The translations under genes and the position numbers were made by a program. This document shows, piece by piece, positions 1 to 8,619 of a stretch of DNA of 32,022 nucleotides (the first letter of the stretch is position 1; each line of letters opens with the position of its first letter). Below the pieces are notes generated by a model. It was not told the origin of the DNA and ran no database searches. It saw only the letters and a list, made by a program, of their open reading frames with translations. Source of the stretch: Schwartzia sp. (in: firmicutes) (GTDB taxonomy: Bacteria > Bacillota > Negativicutes > Selenomonadales > Selenomonadaceae); the NCBI GenBank assembly GCA_017619685.1, contig JAFZRW010000050.1, forward strand, positions 1 to 32,022. The letters run 5' to 3'.

Positions 1-2251
1 CGGCGCAGGCGGCGTCGCCGTCGCCATTGGCGAGCTGACGGACGGCCTTTCCGTCGACCTCGACGCCGTGCCGAAGAAATATGACGGCCTCGACGGCACG
101 GAACTCGCGATCTCCGAGTCGCAGGAGCGTATGGCGGTAGTGCTCGCCAAAGAAGACGTCGCCACGTTTATCGGCGCGGCAGATGTGGAAAATCTGGAGG
201 CGACGCAAGTCGCGGTCGTGACGAAGGAGCCGCGGCTCGTCATGCGGTGGCGCGGCAAGGAAGTCGTCAATCTTGCGCGGAACTTCCTCGCGACGAACGG
301 CGTGCGCCAGCACGTCGAGGCGACCATCGTTCAGCCGGACGCGGAAAACCGCTATATGCATCGTCTGCCTGAGGAAATCGAGGCCTGCGGCTCGAACCTT
401 TATGATGCATGGTTCAAGAATCTTTCGCGGCTCAACGTCTGCGCGCAAAAAGGTCTTGCAGAGCGATTTGACTCCACCGTCGGCGCCGGCACGGTTTTGA
501 TGCCTTTCGGCGGAAAGCATCAGCTCACGCCGCAGGAGGGCATGGTGGCGAAACTTCCGATGCTGGAAGGGGAGACGAACACCGCTACGGCGATGGCGTA
601 CGGACTCGATCCGTACCTGATGGAGTGGAGCCCGTTCCACGGCGCGATGTACGCGGTCGTCGAGGCCGTGGCGAAGATCGTTGCGATGGGCGGCAATGCA
701 AAGCACGCGTGGCTGACGCTTCAGGAATATTTCGAGAGCCTCGGCAAGGACGAAAAGAAATGGGGCAAGCCTTTCGCGGCGCTTCTCGGCGCGCTTTGGG
801 CGCAGCGCTCGCTGGAAATCGCCGCCATCGGCGGCAAAGACTCCATGTCCGGCACGTTCATGGATATCCATGTGCCGCCGACGCTGGCGGCTTTCGCTGT
901 GGGCGTACTGCCTGCGGACGTCGTCGTTTCGGCGGAATTCAAGGCGATAGGCAGCACGGTCTACGCCGTTCCGTGTCCAAAGGACGAGGTCGATATGCCG
1001 GACTTTGCCCGTCTTCGCGATAATTTCGAGAAGGTCGCGGCGATGACCGCGTCGCGTCAGGTTCTTTCTGCCGCGACGGTACGCGTGGGCGGTGTTGCGG
1101 CGGCAGTGACGAAAATGTGTCTCGGCAACGGGATCGGTTTCTGCTTCGACGCCGCGCTGAATGCGGAGGAGCTGTTCCTGCCCGACTACGGCACGATCCT
1201 TTTGGAGCTGCCCGAAGGCACGGACGTGGAGACGGCGCTCGCCGGTACGGGCGCATACGTGCTCGGCTATACGATGGAGCAGCCGAATATCGTCTGCGGC
1301 GGCGTCATCGTCAATCTGGGAGAAGCGGAAAGCGTATGGAGAGAGCCGCTGGAACGAATCTTCCCGACGAAGATCTCCGCCGCGCCCACTGCGGTGCCGC
1401 AAACGCCCGATTACACGCAGGGAAGCAGTATCGCCGCGAGCGTGCATTATGCGCAGCCGCGCGTCTTCATTCCCGTATTCCCCGGCACGAACTGCGAGTA
1501 TGATTCCGCCCGCGCGTTTGCGAAAGCGGGCGCGAAAGTCGAGACGCTCGTCGTGCGAAATCTGACGCCGCGCGCTATCGGAGAAACGGTCGAAGCCATC
1601 TTGAACGGCATAAAATCCGCGCAGATCATCATGCTGCCGGGGGGCTTTTCCGGCGGCGACGAGCCGGACGGCTCGGGGAAATTCATCGCGGCGATGTTCA
1701 GGAATCCGTGGATCCGCGACGCGATCATGGAGCATCTGACGGAGCGGGACGGCCTGATGCTTGGCATCTGCAACGGCTTCCAGGCGCTGATCAAGCTCGG
1801 CCTCGTGCCGTACGGGGATATCCGCCCGCTTTCCGACAATTCGCCGACGCTGACGTTCAACACCATCGGACGTCATGTTTCGTGCATGGTCCGCACGAAA
1901 GTCGTGTCGAATCTTTCACCGTGGTTTTCCGGCGTGCCCGTCGGCTCGGTGCAGACGGTTCCCGTTTCCCACGGCGAGGGGCGTTTTTACGCGGACAAGG
2001 AGATTCTCGCGCGATTGCGCCTGCGGGGGCAGATTGCCACGCGGTACGTCGACGCTGCGGGCAATCCGAGCATGGACGTCGCTTTCAACCCGAACGGTTC
2101 GGTTTGGGCCATCGAAGGAATCACGAGTCCCGACGGCCGCGTTCTTGGCAAGATGGGTCACTCGGAACGCGTCGGAGAAAATATCGGAATCAATGTTCCC
2201 GGCGAAAAAGACCAGCAAATTTTCGCCTCCGGCGTCAGATATTATCTGTAA
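1..2251 (+). CDS. purL: Phosphoribosylformylglycinamidine synthase, fused form (5'-truncated by window)
   Basis: This enzyme makes FGAM from FGAR, glutamine and ATP in de novo purine synthesis, in the cytoplasm. The reading frame is already open at base 2, so the start lies outside the window; about 749 C-terminal residues are visible. The visible part begins in the synthase half (GAGGVAVAIGELTDGLS, then IGGKDSMSGTF, typical of FGAM synthases). It ends in a class I glutamine amidotransferase domain with the nucleophile motif GICNGFQ and a downstream VSHGEGRF motif carrying the His/Glu partners. The amidotransferase is fused to the synthase, as in long single-chain PurL of about 1200-1300 residues, rather than encoded by separate purL and purQ. 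The gene ends TAA at 2249-2251 and is followed closely by a strong terminator. Identification is secure; only the missing N-terminus is unknown. Confidence 0.95.
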   Translation, partial: GAGGVAVAIGELTDGLSVDLDAVPKKYDGLDGTELAISESQERMAVVLAKEDVATFIGAADVENLEATQVAVVTKEPRLVMRWRGKEVVNLARNFLATNGVRQHVEATIVQPDAENRYMHRLPEEIEACGSNLYDAWFKNLSRLNVCAQKGLAERFDSTVGAGTVLMPFGGKHQLTPQEGMVAKLPMLEGETNTATAMAYGLDPYLMEWSPFHGAMYAVVEAVAKIVAMGGNAKHAWLTLQEYFESLGKDEKKWGKPFAALLGALWAQRSLEIAAIGGKDSMSGTFMDIHVPPTLAAFAVGVLPADVVVSAEFKAIGSTVYAVPCPKDEVDMPDFARLRDNFEKVAAMTASRQVLSAATVRVGGVAAAVTKMCLGNGIGFCFDAALNAEELFLPDYGTILLELPEGTDVETALAGTGAYVLGYTMEQPNIVCGGVIVNLGEAESVWREPLERIFPTKISAAPTAVPQTPDYTQGSSIAASVHYAQPRVFIPVFPGTNCEYDSARAFAKAGAKVETLVVRNLTPRAIGETVEAILNGIKSAQIIMLPGGFSGGDEPDGSGKFIAAMFRNPWIRDAIMEHLTERDGLMLGICNGFQALIKLGLVPYGDIRPLSDNSPTLTFNTIGRHVSCMVRTKVVSNLSPWFSGVPVGSVQTVPVSHGEGRFYADKEILARLRLRGQIATRYVDAAGNPSMDVAFNPNGSVWAIEGITSPDGRVLGKMGHSERVGENIGINVPGEKDQQIFASGVRYYL

Positions 2252-2265
2252 TAAAGATTAAAAGT

Positions 2266-2299
2266 ACGCCCCGGCTTGGAAAAGCCGGGGCGTCTTTTT
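2266..2299 (+). terminator. Intrinsic terminator after purL, probably bidirectional
   Basis: A perfect 12-bp stem (ACGCCCCGGCTT paired with AAGCCGGGGCGT) with a GGAA loop is followed by CTTTTT. On the minus strand the same stem is followed by ACTTTTAATC, so it can also end the convergent cdd operon, whose stop lies at 2329. Confidence 0.9.
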
Positions 2300-2328
2300 G
2301 TCGCAGTAACCGGGGAACGAACTGCCGA

Positions 2329-2727
2329 TTATCCTTTTATGTTTTCGTCGGTAAACGCTTCGGGCAGGAGTTCTGACAGCGTCATCTCTTTCACTTCGTC
2401 GGCGAGATTCGCCATCAGGATATGCGGAATGCGGAACTCTGCGATGACTTGGCGGCACGCGCCGCAGGGCGGCACCGGAGACGGGCCTTCGGCGACGACG
2501 GCCAAAGCCAGGATGTCCTGCTCTCCGGCGGAAATTGCCTGATAGATCGCCGTGCGTTCTGCGCAGTTCGTCACGGAGTAAGAAGCGTTTTCCACGTTGC
2601 AGCCGCCGTAGATTTCGCCCGACGCGCCGAGCACCGCCGCGCCCACCGCGAATTTCGAGTACGGACAATATGCGAATTCGCGTACGCGTTTCGCTTCGGC
2701 AAGCAGTTTCTTGTCTGTTTCTGTCAT
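2329..2727 (-). CDS. cdd: Cytidine deaminase
   Basis: A 132-residue protein of the small tetrameric cytidine deaminase type, which converts cytidine and deoxycytidine to uridine and deoxyuridine in pyrimidine salvage. The zinc site is visible: CNVENASY, then NCAERTAI with the first zinc-binding Cys and the catalytic Glu, and PCGACRQ with the other two Cys. The length fits the family. It is the last gene of a minus-strand nucleoside-salvage operon, 37 bp downstream of pdp, and is preceded by a GAGGAGGAAAC ribosome binding site. The product uridine and deoxyuridine are substrates of the neighbouring phosphorylase, so the two genes make sequential steps. Confidence 0.96.
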   Translation of the reverse strand: MTETDKKLLAEAKRVREFAYCPYSKFAVGAAVLGASGEIYGGCNVENASYSVTNCAERTAIYQAISAGEQDILALAVVAEGPSPVPPCGACRQVIAEFRIPHILMANLADEVKEMTLSELLPEAFTDENIKG

Positions 2728-2764
2728 GTTGTTTCCTCCTCTTAATAAGTTGAGTGAAAAGATT

Positions 2765-4090
2765 TTATGTAAATCGTTCTATGCCGTCTTTTTCCACGCG
2801 CGCGTAAATCAGCGGACGCGGAGCGGGCGGCGTCTTTCCGATGGAGACTGCGGCGAGGAAACGTCGCTCGGCCTCGGGCAGCGCATCCTCCCGTGCGGTC
2901 AAAAATGTTGCGATCGGCTCGCCTTTCTTTACCGCGTCGCCGTATTTCTTTTTCAGCAGGACGCCCGCCGCCGGATCGATGGCGTCGCCGTACTTTTCGC
3001 GGCCTGCGCCGAGCATGCAGGAGACGACGCCGACGCTTTCCGCGTCCGTTTTCGTGATATAACCGTCCGTCGGCGCGAGGACGTCATGCGTGATCTTCGC
3101 CTGCGGCAAGAGCGACGTGTCGCGAATCACCGAGTCGTCCCCGCCCTGCGCCCGAACCATCGCGCAGAATTTTTCGAGCGCCGCGCCGGACGTCAGCGCC
3201 TCCGTTGCCAGACGCATACATGTTTCGCGGTCGCCATGTCCCGCCAGATAGAGAAGTTCCGACGAGAGCAGCAGGCTTTCCTCGCGAAGGTCGCGCGGGC
3301 CTTCCCCGTGGAGCACCGCAGACGCTTCCGCCACTTCTGTCGCATTTCCAACGGCGAAGCCCAGCGGCGCGTCCATATCGGTGATGACGGCTTCCGTGCG
3401 CCGTCCTGCCGCCTCGCCGATGGCGACCATCGTCTGCGCGAGTTTTTCCGCCTCTTCGGCCGTTTTCATGAAAGCGCCGCTGCCGACTTTCACGTCGAGC
3501 AGGATCACGTTTGCACCGGCCGCCAGTTTCTTGCTCATGACCGAGGAGGCAATCAGCGGAATGCTGTCCACCGTCGAGGTCACGTCGCGCAGCGCATAAA
3601 GTTTTTTGTCGGCGGGGACGAGGTCTCCCGTCTGCCCCGCGACCGCAAGCCCGCAGGTTTTCACGATGCGGAAGAATTCCTCGCGGGAGAGCTCCGTCCG
3701 AAGACCGGGAATCGACTCCAGCTTGTCCAGGGTGCCGCCGGTGTGGCCGAGGCCGCGGCCGGACATTTTCGCCATCGTCAGCCCGGCCGCCGCCGCGATG
3801 GGCGCGACGATCAGCGTCGTCTTGTCCCCGACGCCGCCCGTCGAGTGCTTGTCCGCTTTGACGCCGGGCAGCGCCGACAGGCCGATCGTCTCGCCGGAGC
3901 GTTCCATCGCCAGCGTCAGATTCGTCGTTTCTTCGTCCGTCATGCCGCGAAACCAGATTGCCATTAAGAGTGCGGACTGCTGCTCCCTGGGGATCTCATC
4001 GCGCGCGCAGCCGTTCACGAAAAACTCGATCTCTTCTTTTGTCAGCGCGCCGCCGCGCTTTTTTGTCGTGATCAAATCGTATATCCGCAT
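2765..4090 (-). CDS. pdp: Pyrimidine-nucleoside phosphorylase
   Basis: A 441-residue enzyme of the thymidine/pyrimidine-nucleoside phosphorylase family (Pdp/DeoA), which splits uridine, deoxyuridine or thymidine with phosphate into base and (deoxy)ribose-1-phosphate. The N-terminal helical domain begins MRIYDLITTKKRGG. The phosphate-binding stretch KHSTGGVGDKTTL lies near residue 80 and KMSGRGLGHTGGTLDKL near 108, both family hallmarks. The C-terminal domain is present and the length matches complete family members. It starts 6 bp after the deoB stop, with a GGAGG lying in the end of deoB, so the two are co-transcribed. Its sugar-1-phosphate product is the substrate of DeoB. Whether it prefers uridine and thymidine (Pdp) or thymidine only (DeoA) cannot be decided by eye; Pdp is the usual form in Firmicutes. 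Confidence 0.94.
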   Translation of the reverse strand: MRIYDLITTKKRGGALTKEEIEFFVNGCARDEIPREQQSALLMAIWFRGMTDEETTNLTLAMERSGETIGLSALPGVKADKHSTGGVGDKTTLIVAPIAAAAGLTMAKMSGRGLGHTGGTLDKLESIPGLRTELSREEFFRIVKTCGLAVAGQTGDLVPADKKLYALRDVTSTVDSIPLIASSVMSKKLAAGANVILLDVKVGSGAFMKTAEEAEKLAQTMVAIGEAAGRRTEAVITDMDAPLGFAVGNATEVAEASAVLHGEGPRDLREESLLLSSELLYLAGHGDRETCMRLATEALTSGAALEKFCAMVRAQGGDDSVIRDTSLLPQAKITHDVLAPTDGYITKTDAESVGVVSCMLGAGREKYGDAIDPAAGVLLKKKYGDAVKKGEPIATFLTAREDALPEAERRFLAAVSIGKTPPAPRPLIYARVEKDGIERFT

Positions 4091-4096
4091 GATGTT

Positions 4097-5272
4097 TTAC
4101 TGCCTCCGAATCTCGGTCCAGAAACTCACTCCTTCGCAGGGGAGTTTGCAGCCGAGCATTTCCGCCGCCGTGACGCCGATGTCGGCGAAAGTGCGCCGCG
4201 TGCCGAGATCGACGCCGGCCTTGACGGTCGCGCCGTAAACGAGAAGGGGCGTATATTCGCGCGTGTGGTCGCTGCCGGAAAAGCCGGGGTCGCAGCCGTG
4301 ATCCGCCGTAATCATCATCACGTCGTCCGCGCGCATGCGCTTCATGAACTGCGCGAGCTGACGGTCGAAAGTCGTGGCCGCTTTTGCGTAGCCCTCGACG
4401 TCGCGTCGGTGGCCGTATTTCATATCAAAATCGACGAGATTGACGAAGCAGAGCCCCGTGAAGTCCTCGTCCTGCGTCGCGATGGTCTTGTTCATGCCGT
4501 CGTCGTTGCCGTCCATCGCGATATGGCGGCCGACGCCCCGCGCGGCGAAAATGTCCGAGATCTTGCCGACGCCGATGGTCGTGAGGCCCGCCGCTGAAAG
4601 CACGTCGAGCAGCGTCGGCTTCGGCGGATCGAGGGAGTAGTCATGGCGTCCCGCCGTGCGCTCGTATTCGGGATACGCGCCGATGAACGGACGCGCGATC
4701 ACGCGTCCGACGCCCCAGTCGCCCTGCATGAGCGCGCGGGCTTTCTTGCAGTAATCGTAGAGCTTTTCGCGCGGCACTATGCTTTCGTGGGCGGCAATCT
4801 GCAGCACGCTGTCCGCCGACGTGTAGACGATCAGCGCGCCCGTTTTTTCGTGCTCGCGCCCGTAGTCGTGAATGACTTCGGTGCCGGAGTACGGCTTGCC
4901 GCAGAGCACGGGGCGGCCGAAGGTCTCTTCCAGCTTTTTCATCAGCTCCGGAGGGAAGCCGTCGGGAAACGTCGGCATACCGTGTTCCGACACGACGCCG
5001 GCGATTTCCCAGTGTCCCGTGGTCGTGTCCTTGCCCTGGGAAAGTTCGGCGCAGCGTCCGAAAGCGCCTATCGGAGTTCCGGTGCCGCCGCCGACGCCTT
5101 CGATATGGAAAAGCCCCAACGACGCAAGATTCGGCGTGTCATAGTCGGGCGATTTTCGTATCGTCTGCAGCGTATGGGAGCCTGCGTCGCCGAAAGTCGC
5201 CGCGTCCGGAAGCTCGCCGACGCCGAAGCTGTCCAGCACGATCAGGTAAACTCTTTTCACAGCCGAGGTCAT
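4097..5272 (-). CDS. deoB: Phosphopentomutase
   Basis: This enzyme interconverts ribose-1-phosphate/ribose-5-phosphate and the deoxy forms, linking nucleoside breakdown to central metabolism. It belongs to the alkaline-phosphatase-like metalloenzymes: the N-terminal VLDSFGVGELPDA holds a metal Asp and the C-terminal TADHGCDP and SDHTREYTPLL hold the Asp/His ligands. The length of 391 residues matches the family. The frame is open ten codons further upstream, but ATG at 5272 is chosen. It overlaps the upstream GNAT stop as ATGA (5269-5272) and has GGAGGG about 7 bases upstream. It is followed by pdp after 6 bp, giving an acetyltransferase-deoB-pdp-cdd operon. Confidence 0.96.
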   Translation of the reverse strand: MTSAVKRVYLIVLDSFGVGELPDAATFGDAGSHTLQTIRKSPDYDTPNLASLGLFHIEGVGGGTGTPIGAFGRCAELSQGKDTTTGHWEIAGVVSEHGMPTFPDGFPPELMKKLEETFGRPVLCGKPYSGTEVIHDYGREHEKTGALIVYTSADSVLQIAAHESIVPREKLYDYCKKARALMQGDWGVGRVIARPFIGAYPEYERTAGRHDYSLDPPKPTLLDVLSAAGLTTIGVGKISDIFAARGVGRHIAMDGNDDGMNKTIATQDEDFTGLCFVNLVDFDMKYGHRRDVEGYAKAATTFDRQLAQFMKRMRADDVMMITADHGCDPGFSGSDHTREYTPLLVYGATVKAGVDLGTRRTFADIGVTAAEMLGCKLPCEGVSFWTEIRRQ

Positions 5273-5799
5273 TCGTGTCCCTCCTTTTGCAGCGCGCGCC
5301 ATTCGCGGTCCAGGATTCCGAGCATCACGAGATTTTCATACGTCCCGTTCACGAGAATCGTTTCGCGCATGACGCCTTCGCGCTTGAGACCGACCGCTTC
5401 GTAAACGTGCAGCGCGCGGTCGTTGTATTCCTTGCAGTCGAGCCAGCCCCGGTGCGCGCCAGCGTCCTCAAAGGCCCACGCCAGCAGGAGATTCATCGCT
5501 TCTTTTCCGTAGCCTTTGTCGGGCTCGTTGATGATCACGCGCCGCCAATATTGCTCATGGTGCGGGCTGTTCAGTCCCGTCGCTACGATGAATCCCACCG
5601 GCGCGCCGTCGTCTTTCCGCTCGACGATCAGATGAACGCTCGAGGGGGAGTCCAGCGTGTCCAGATGATAGGAACGGGAGTCTGCGATGATATAGCGTGC
5701 GTTTTCCGGCGCAGCCTCCGAAGCGAGAATATAGTCGAGGTCGCTCTCCTCTGCGACGCGCAGACGCAGCCGCGTTCCCTCGCGTACGATTTTTCCCAT
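5269..5799 (-). CDS. GNAT-family N-acetyltransferase, RimJ/RimL-like
   Basis: A 176-residue GNAT acetyltransferase that would use acetyl-CoA to acetylate an amine on an unknown substrate. The N-terminal strand reads GTRLRLRVAEESDLDYI. The acetyl-CoA motif A is INEPDKGYGKEAMNLLL, with the Q/R-x-x-G-x-G/A pattern partly kept as KGYGKEA. The end reads NDRALHVYEAVGLKREGVMRE, typical of the RimJ/RimL subgroup. The frame is open 17 codons upstream, but ATG 5799 is preferred because AAAGGAG lies 8 bases before it. It overlaps deoB by 4 bp and is the first gene of the nucleoside operon, although nothing in it suggests a nucleoside-related substrate. Confidence 0.85.
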   Translation of the reverse strand: MGKIVREGTRLRLRVAEESDLDYILASEAAPENARYIIADSRSYHLDTLDSPSSVHLIVERKDDGAPVGFIVATGLNSPHHEQYWRRVIINEPDKGYGKEAMNLLLAWAFEDAGAHRGWLDCKEYNDRALHVYEAVGLKREGVMRETILVNGTYENLVMLGILDREWRALQKEGHE

Positions 5800-5880
5800 C
5801 GGTCGGCTCCTTTCAATGTATATCTGTATAGTACTTTGACACGGGAGCAAAAAATCCTGCCGATTCTTTATTTCGCATGT

Positions 5881-5919
5881 AAAAAAATGAAAGCCGCCCG
5901 TCGGACGACTTTCATTTTT
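5881..5919 (-). terminator. Intrinsic terminator after the FtsA-like gene
   Basis: An inverted repeat (AAAATGAAAG against CTTTCATTTT, with a partly paired GC-rich centre) ends on the minus strand in a run of seven T. It lies 13 bases past the stop of the FtsA-like gene. Confidence 0.75.
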
Positions 5920-5931
5920 ATCTCATTCCTG

Positions 5932-8442
5932 TTATTTTTTGAGCGCTTCGGCTTTTTCTTTCTCAAGCTGCGCGAGATAGCCGGAAAGGAGACCTTCCTT
6001 CAGTCCGCCGCTCTCTGCGGGGGCCGGTTCCGACGCAGGCGCTTCTGCCGTTTCGGCAGGGTCGAAAAGCTCCGTGGAGGATTCGGCAGATTCGCTGGGC
6101 TCGGCGGCCTTCGCTGCGACATTCGCCGCGGCTTTTTTGGCGATAACGTCCTTCGAGAGCTGAATGTCGACGTCGATGTGGTCGCCGTTCATGATCGGAT
6201 CGGTGAACGTCGCGGGCGTGTCGTTGACTTTGATCGTGACGTGCATCCCGCTGGTCGGTTCCGGCGGCGTGAAGCCCACCGCCATCAGCGCCGTGCTGAC
6301 GAGCGTTGCGCGGCGTTCGGACAGCTCATATTTCACGCTGCACCCTTCGGTGACGATGGTGTTCGCCGTGGCGGGGCGTCCGTTCAGTTCCAGGGACACC
6401 GCCGCAGACGGGATTTTCTTTTCCGCGCCGTTGAAGTAGATCACGAGGCTCGTCTCGTAATCGGAAAGCCCAAGCACTTCGCCGAGTTTCGGATCGTCCG
6501 GCAGATGATACTCGATGCGGTCGCCCTCGTAAATCGTCGTTGAGAGCGTCGTCGGCTCGTCGTTCAGGAGAATCTCCGGAATGCAGGTGAACTGCGTCTC
6601 GGCGCCGTTCAGCTTGTATTTGATTTTCTTTCCCGTCGGCGGGTAGCCGGTGGCCTTCAGCGCTTCGCCGACGCTGCGCGTCTTTTTCGTCGTGACGACG
6701 TCGCCGTCCGCGAGGAGTCGATTCTCGTCCGCGGGTTCGTCGTTCACGAGGAACGCCGCCGCGAGTTTTTTCGGGTTGCCGTTGATATAAAGCGTGTACG
6801 GCTCTTCCTTCGTTTCGAGGACGCTCCCGACGGTCAGCGTCGGCAGCGTGCTTTCGTTGCCCGCCTCGATCTCGATATGCGCGCCGCTCTCGATGATCGT
6901 GTCAAGGTCGGCGGGCGCGCCGTCTACGGTGATGTGGGGGGCGGAGCCAATCGTGCCGGGGAAGAATTTCGCTTCGCCGTCCACTTCGATATGGAGACCG
7001 ACGTCGGTTTCCGTGGCTTCCCGCTGGATCTGGACGCCGGCCGCGAGCAGCGCGTCGGCGACGGTCATGTTGCGGAAATTGAACAGACGGTGTTCCTCGC
7101 CGGAAACGTAAACCGTCAGGAAATGGAGTGTATTCAGCGACGCGATCTTCAAGATGCCGAGCGGCGTCACGGCGTCCGGCTGCATCAATTCCGGCGGCAG
7201 GGCAGAGACGCCGTCGATGGCGTTCGGACGGCGTACGGCAACGCGTTCTACGGGGATTGAGAGCTTGTCCGCCACGAGGGTCGCGAGACGAGGCGTCAGT
7301 GCGCCGCCGCCCACGAGCAGCACCGCCTGCGGCTCGTCGCCGTTCAGGTCGACGATCTGTCGTGCGATGGCGTCGGCGAGCGCCTGAATGGCGGGCATGA
7401 TGGGATCGAGGATTTCGTCGGCCTTCAGATGGTATTCCATGCCGAGAATATCCATGAAATCCACGTCTTTTCCCTCGGCGGCGTCGCGTTTGATGCGCTC
7501 GGCGACGTTGAAGTCGAGCAGGAATTTCTGGCTGATGGCTTCGGTGATTTCATCGCCCGCCTGCGGCACCATGCCGTAAGCGATGACGCTGCCGTTTTTC
7601 GTGATGGCGACGTCGGACGTGCCTGCGCCGATATCGACGAGCACGAGATTCAGATGACGCATGGTCGGCGGGATCAATACGTTGATTGCGGCAATCGGTT
7701 CGAGGGTGACGGCTTTCAAAGAAAGATTCGTCGCCGTGAGCGCCGAGTCCATGGAATCGACGACCTGGCGCGGCAAGAAGGTGGCGATGACGGACGCCTC
7801 GGCATGGGAGCCGCGCTGTCCGACGAGGGATTTCAGCGGAATGCCGTCCAGCGAATACTGGATCGTGCTGTAGCCGACGCAGTAATAGCGCGTCGGATCG
7901 TCAATCTCGGAGGACTCGGCGAGCTTCGCCTGCGCCGCCTGCACGCCAGAAAAATCGAGAAGACGCTCGCCCTCGGCGGTGATGACGCCGGCAAAATCCA
8001 TTTCCGCCTCGGCGGTCATCGTATAAAGCGCGCGGCCTGCGGCGGCAACGGCGACGCTTTTCAGCGGGCCGGTGGACGCTTCCAGTGCGCGCTTGACTTC
8101 GCCGATGACGGCGGCGACCTGCGGCACGTCATGGATCTGGCCGTCGAGCATGGCGCGGGTCTTGTGCTCCCTGCGCGTGGTATCAAGGATCGTCAGCGTA
8201 CCGTCTTCCTCCTGGGCAGCGACAATGCCGATAACGCTTCGCGTGCCGATGTCGAGCGCGAAAATGAGGTCCCGGTTATCTTTGGGCGCAGATTTTTTTG
8301 TTGCGGGTTTATGCGCCGCCGTTTTTTTCGGGGCGCTCTTTTTCGGCGCGGCGACCGCCTTTTCGGCGCCGTTTGCTGCCGTGTCGTTCTTTTTCGTACG
8401 ACGCGTCGCCTTTTTCGGCGCGTCGGCTTTCTCGATTGCCAT
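5932..8442 (-). CDS. FtsA-like actin-fold ATPase with C-terminal 60-residue repeat array
   Basis: An 836-residue protein about twice the length of ordinary FtsA (about 420). Residues 1-55 are a Lys/Ala/Pro-rich tail resembling histone H1 tails. Residues about 58-432 are an FtsA/PilM-type actin fold: ALDIGTRSVIG (phosphate 1), a 1C-like segment ending VAVAAAGRAL, LVDIGAGTSDVAI (phosphate 2) and LLVGGGALTPR (adenosine site). Residues about 443-763 hold a repeat array described under findings. An acidic Ala/Glu/Pro linker and a charged C-terminal helix follow. Start ATG 8442 is preferred over ATG 8451 because the GGAGG lies 10 bases before it and only 1 base before the other. The gene stands alone with its own promoter and terminator. 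FtsA tethers FtsZ to the membrane; whether this protein does so is unknown, and a cell-envelope role is inferred. Confidence 0.85.
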   Translation of the reverse strand: MAIEKADAPKKATRRTKKNDTAANGAEKAVAAPKKSAPKKTAAHKPATKKSAPKDNRDLIFALDIGTRSVIGIVAAQEEDGTLTILDTTRREHKTRAMLDGQIHDVPQVAAVIGEVKRALEASTGPLKSVAVAAAGRALYTMTAEAEMDFAGVITAEGERLLDFSGVQAAQAKLAESSEIDDPTRYYCVGYSTIQYSLDGIPLKSLVGQRGSHAEASVIATFLPRQVVDSMDSALTATNLSLKAVTLEPIAAINVLIPPTMRHLNLVLVDIGAGTSDVAITKNGSVIAYGMVPQAGDEITEAISQKFLLDFNVAERIKRDAAEGKDVDFMDILGMEYHLKADEILDPIMPAIQALADAIARQIVDLNGDEPQAVLLVGGGALTPRLATLVADKLSIPVERVAVRRPNAIDGVSALPPELMQPDAVTPLGILKIASLNTLHFLTVYVSGEEHRLFNFRNMTVADALLAAGVQIQREATETDVGLHIEVDGEAKFFPGTIGSAPHITVDGAPADLDTIIESGAHIEIEAGNESTLPTLTVGSVLETKEEPYTLYINGNPKKLAAAFLVNDEPADENRLLADGDVVTTKKTRSVGEALKATGYPPTGKKIKYKLNGAETQFTCIPEILLNDEPTTLSTTIYEGDRIEYHLPDDPKLGEVLGLSDYETSLVIYFNGAEKKIPSAAVSLELNGRPATANTIVTEGCSVKYELSERRATLVSTALMAVGFTPPEPTSGMHVTIKVNDTPATFTDPIMNGDHIDVDIQLSKDVIAKKAAANVAAKAAEPSESAESSTELFDPAETAEAPASEPAPAESGGLKEGLLSGYLAQLEKEKAEALKK

Positions 8443-8500
8443 AAAATCCATACCTCCAAGTGCTTTCGGTGTTTCCTTTGATTGAACGCTCTATTCGGAT

Positions 8501-8529
8501 ATTATATATGAAGCGGCGACGATTTACAA
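8501..8529 (-). promoter_or_regulatory. Sigma-A-type promoter of the FtsA-like gene
   Basis: On the minus strand TTGTAA is followed after 17 bp by a perfect TATAAT, about 59 bp before the chosen ATG. Confidence 0.6.
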
Positions 8530-8619
8530 ATTGAAAATCAGAACTTTTTTGCAGGAAATTTATAACAAATCGCGAATAATAAACATAATAATGAATTTGC
8601 GCATAAGGAGATGAAAGGT

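Noticed and set aside
2711-3967. 418-residue plus-strand open frame opposite pdp
   Set aside because: Antisense shadow of a clear pyrimidine-nucleoside phosphorylase, with Arg/Asp/Phe-rich nonsense composition.
5799-5860. Promoter before the GNAT-deoB-pdp-cdd operon
   Set aside because: TATACA-like sequences are present on the minus strand, but I found no -35 box at an acceptable spacing, so none is called.
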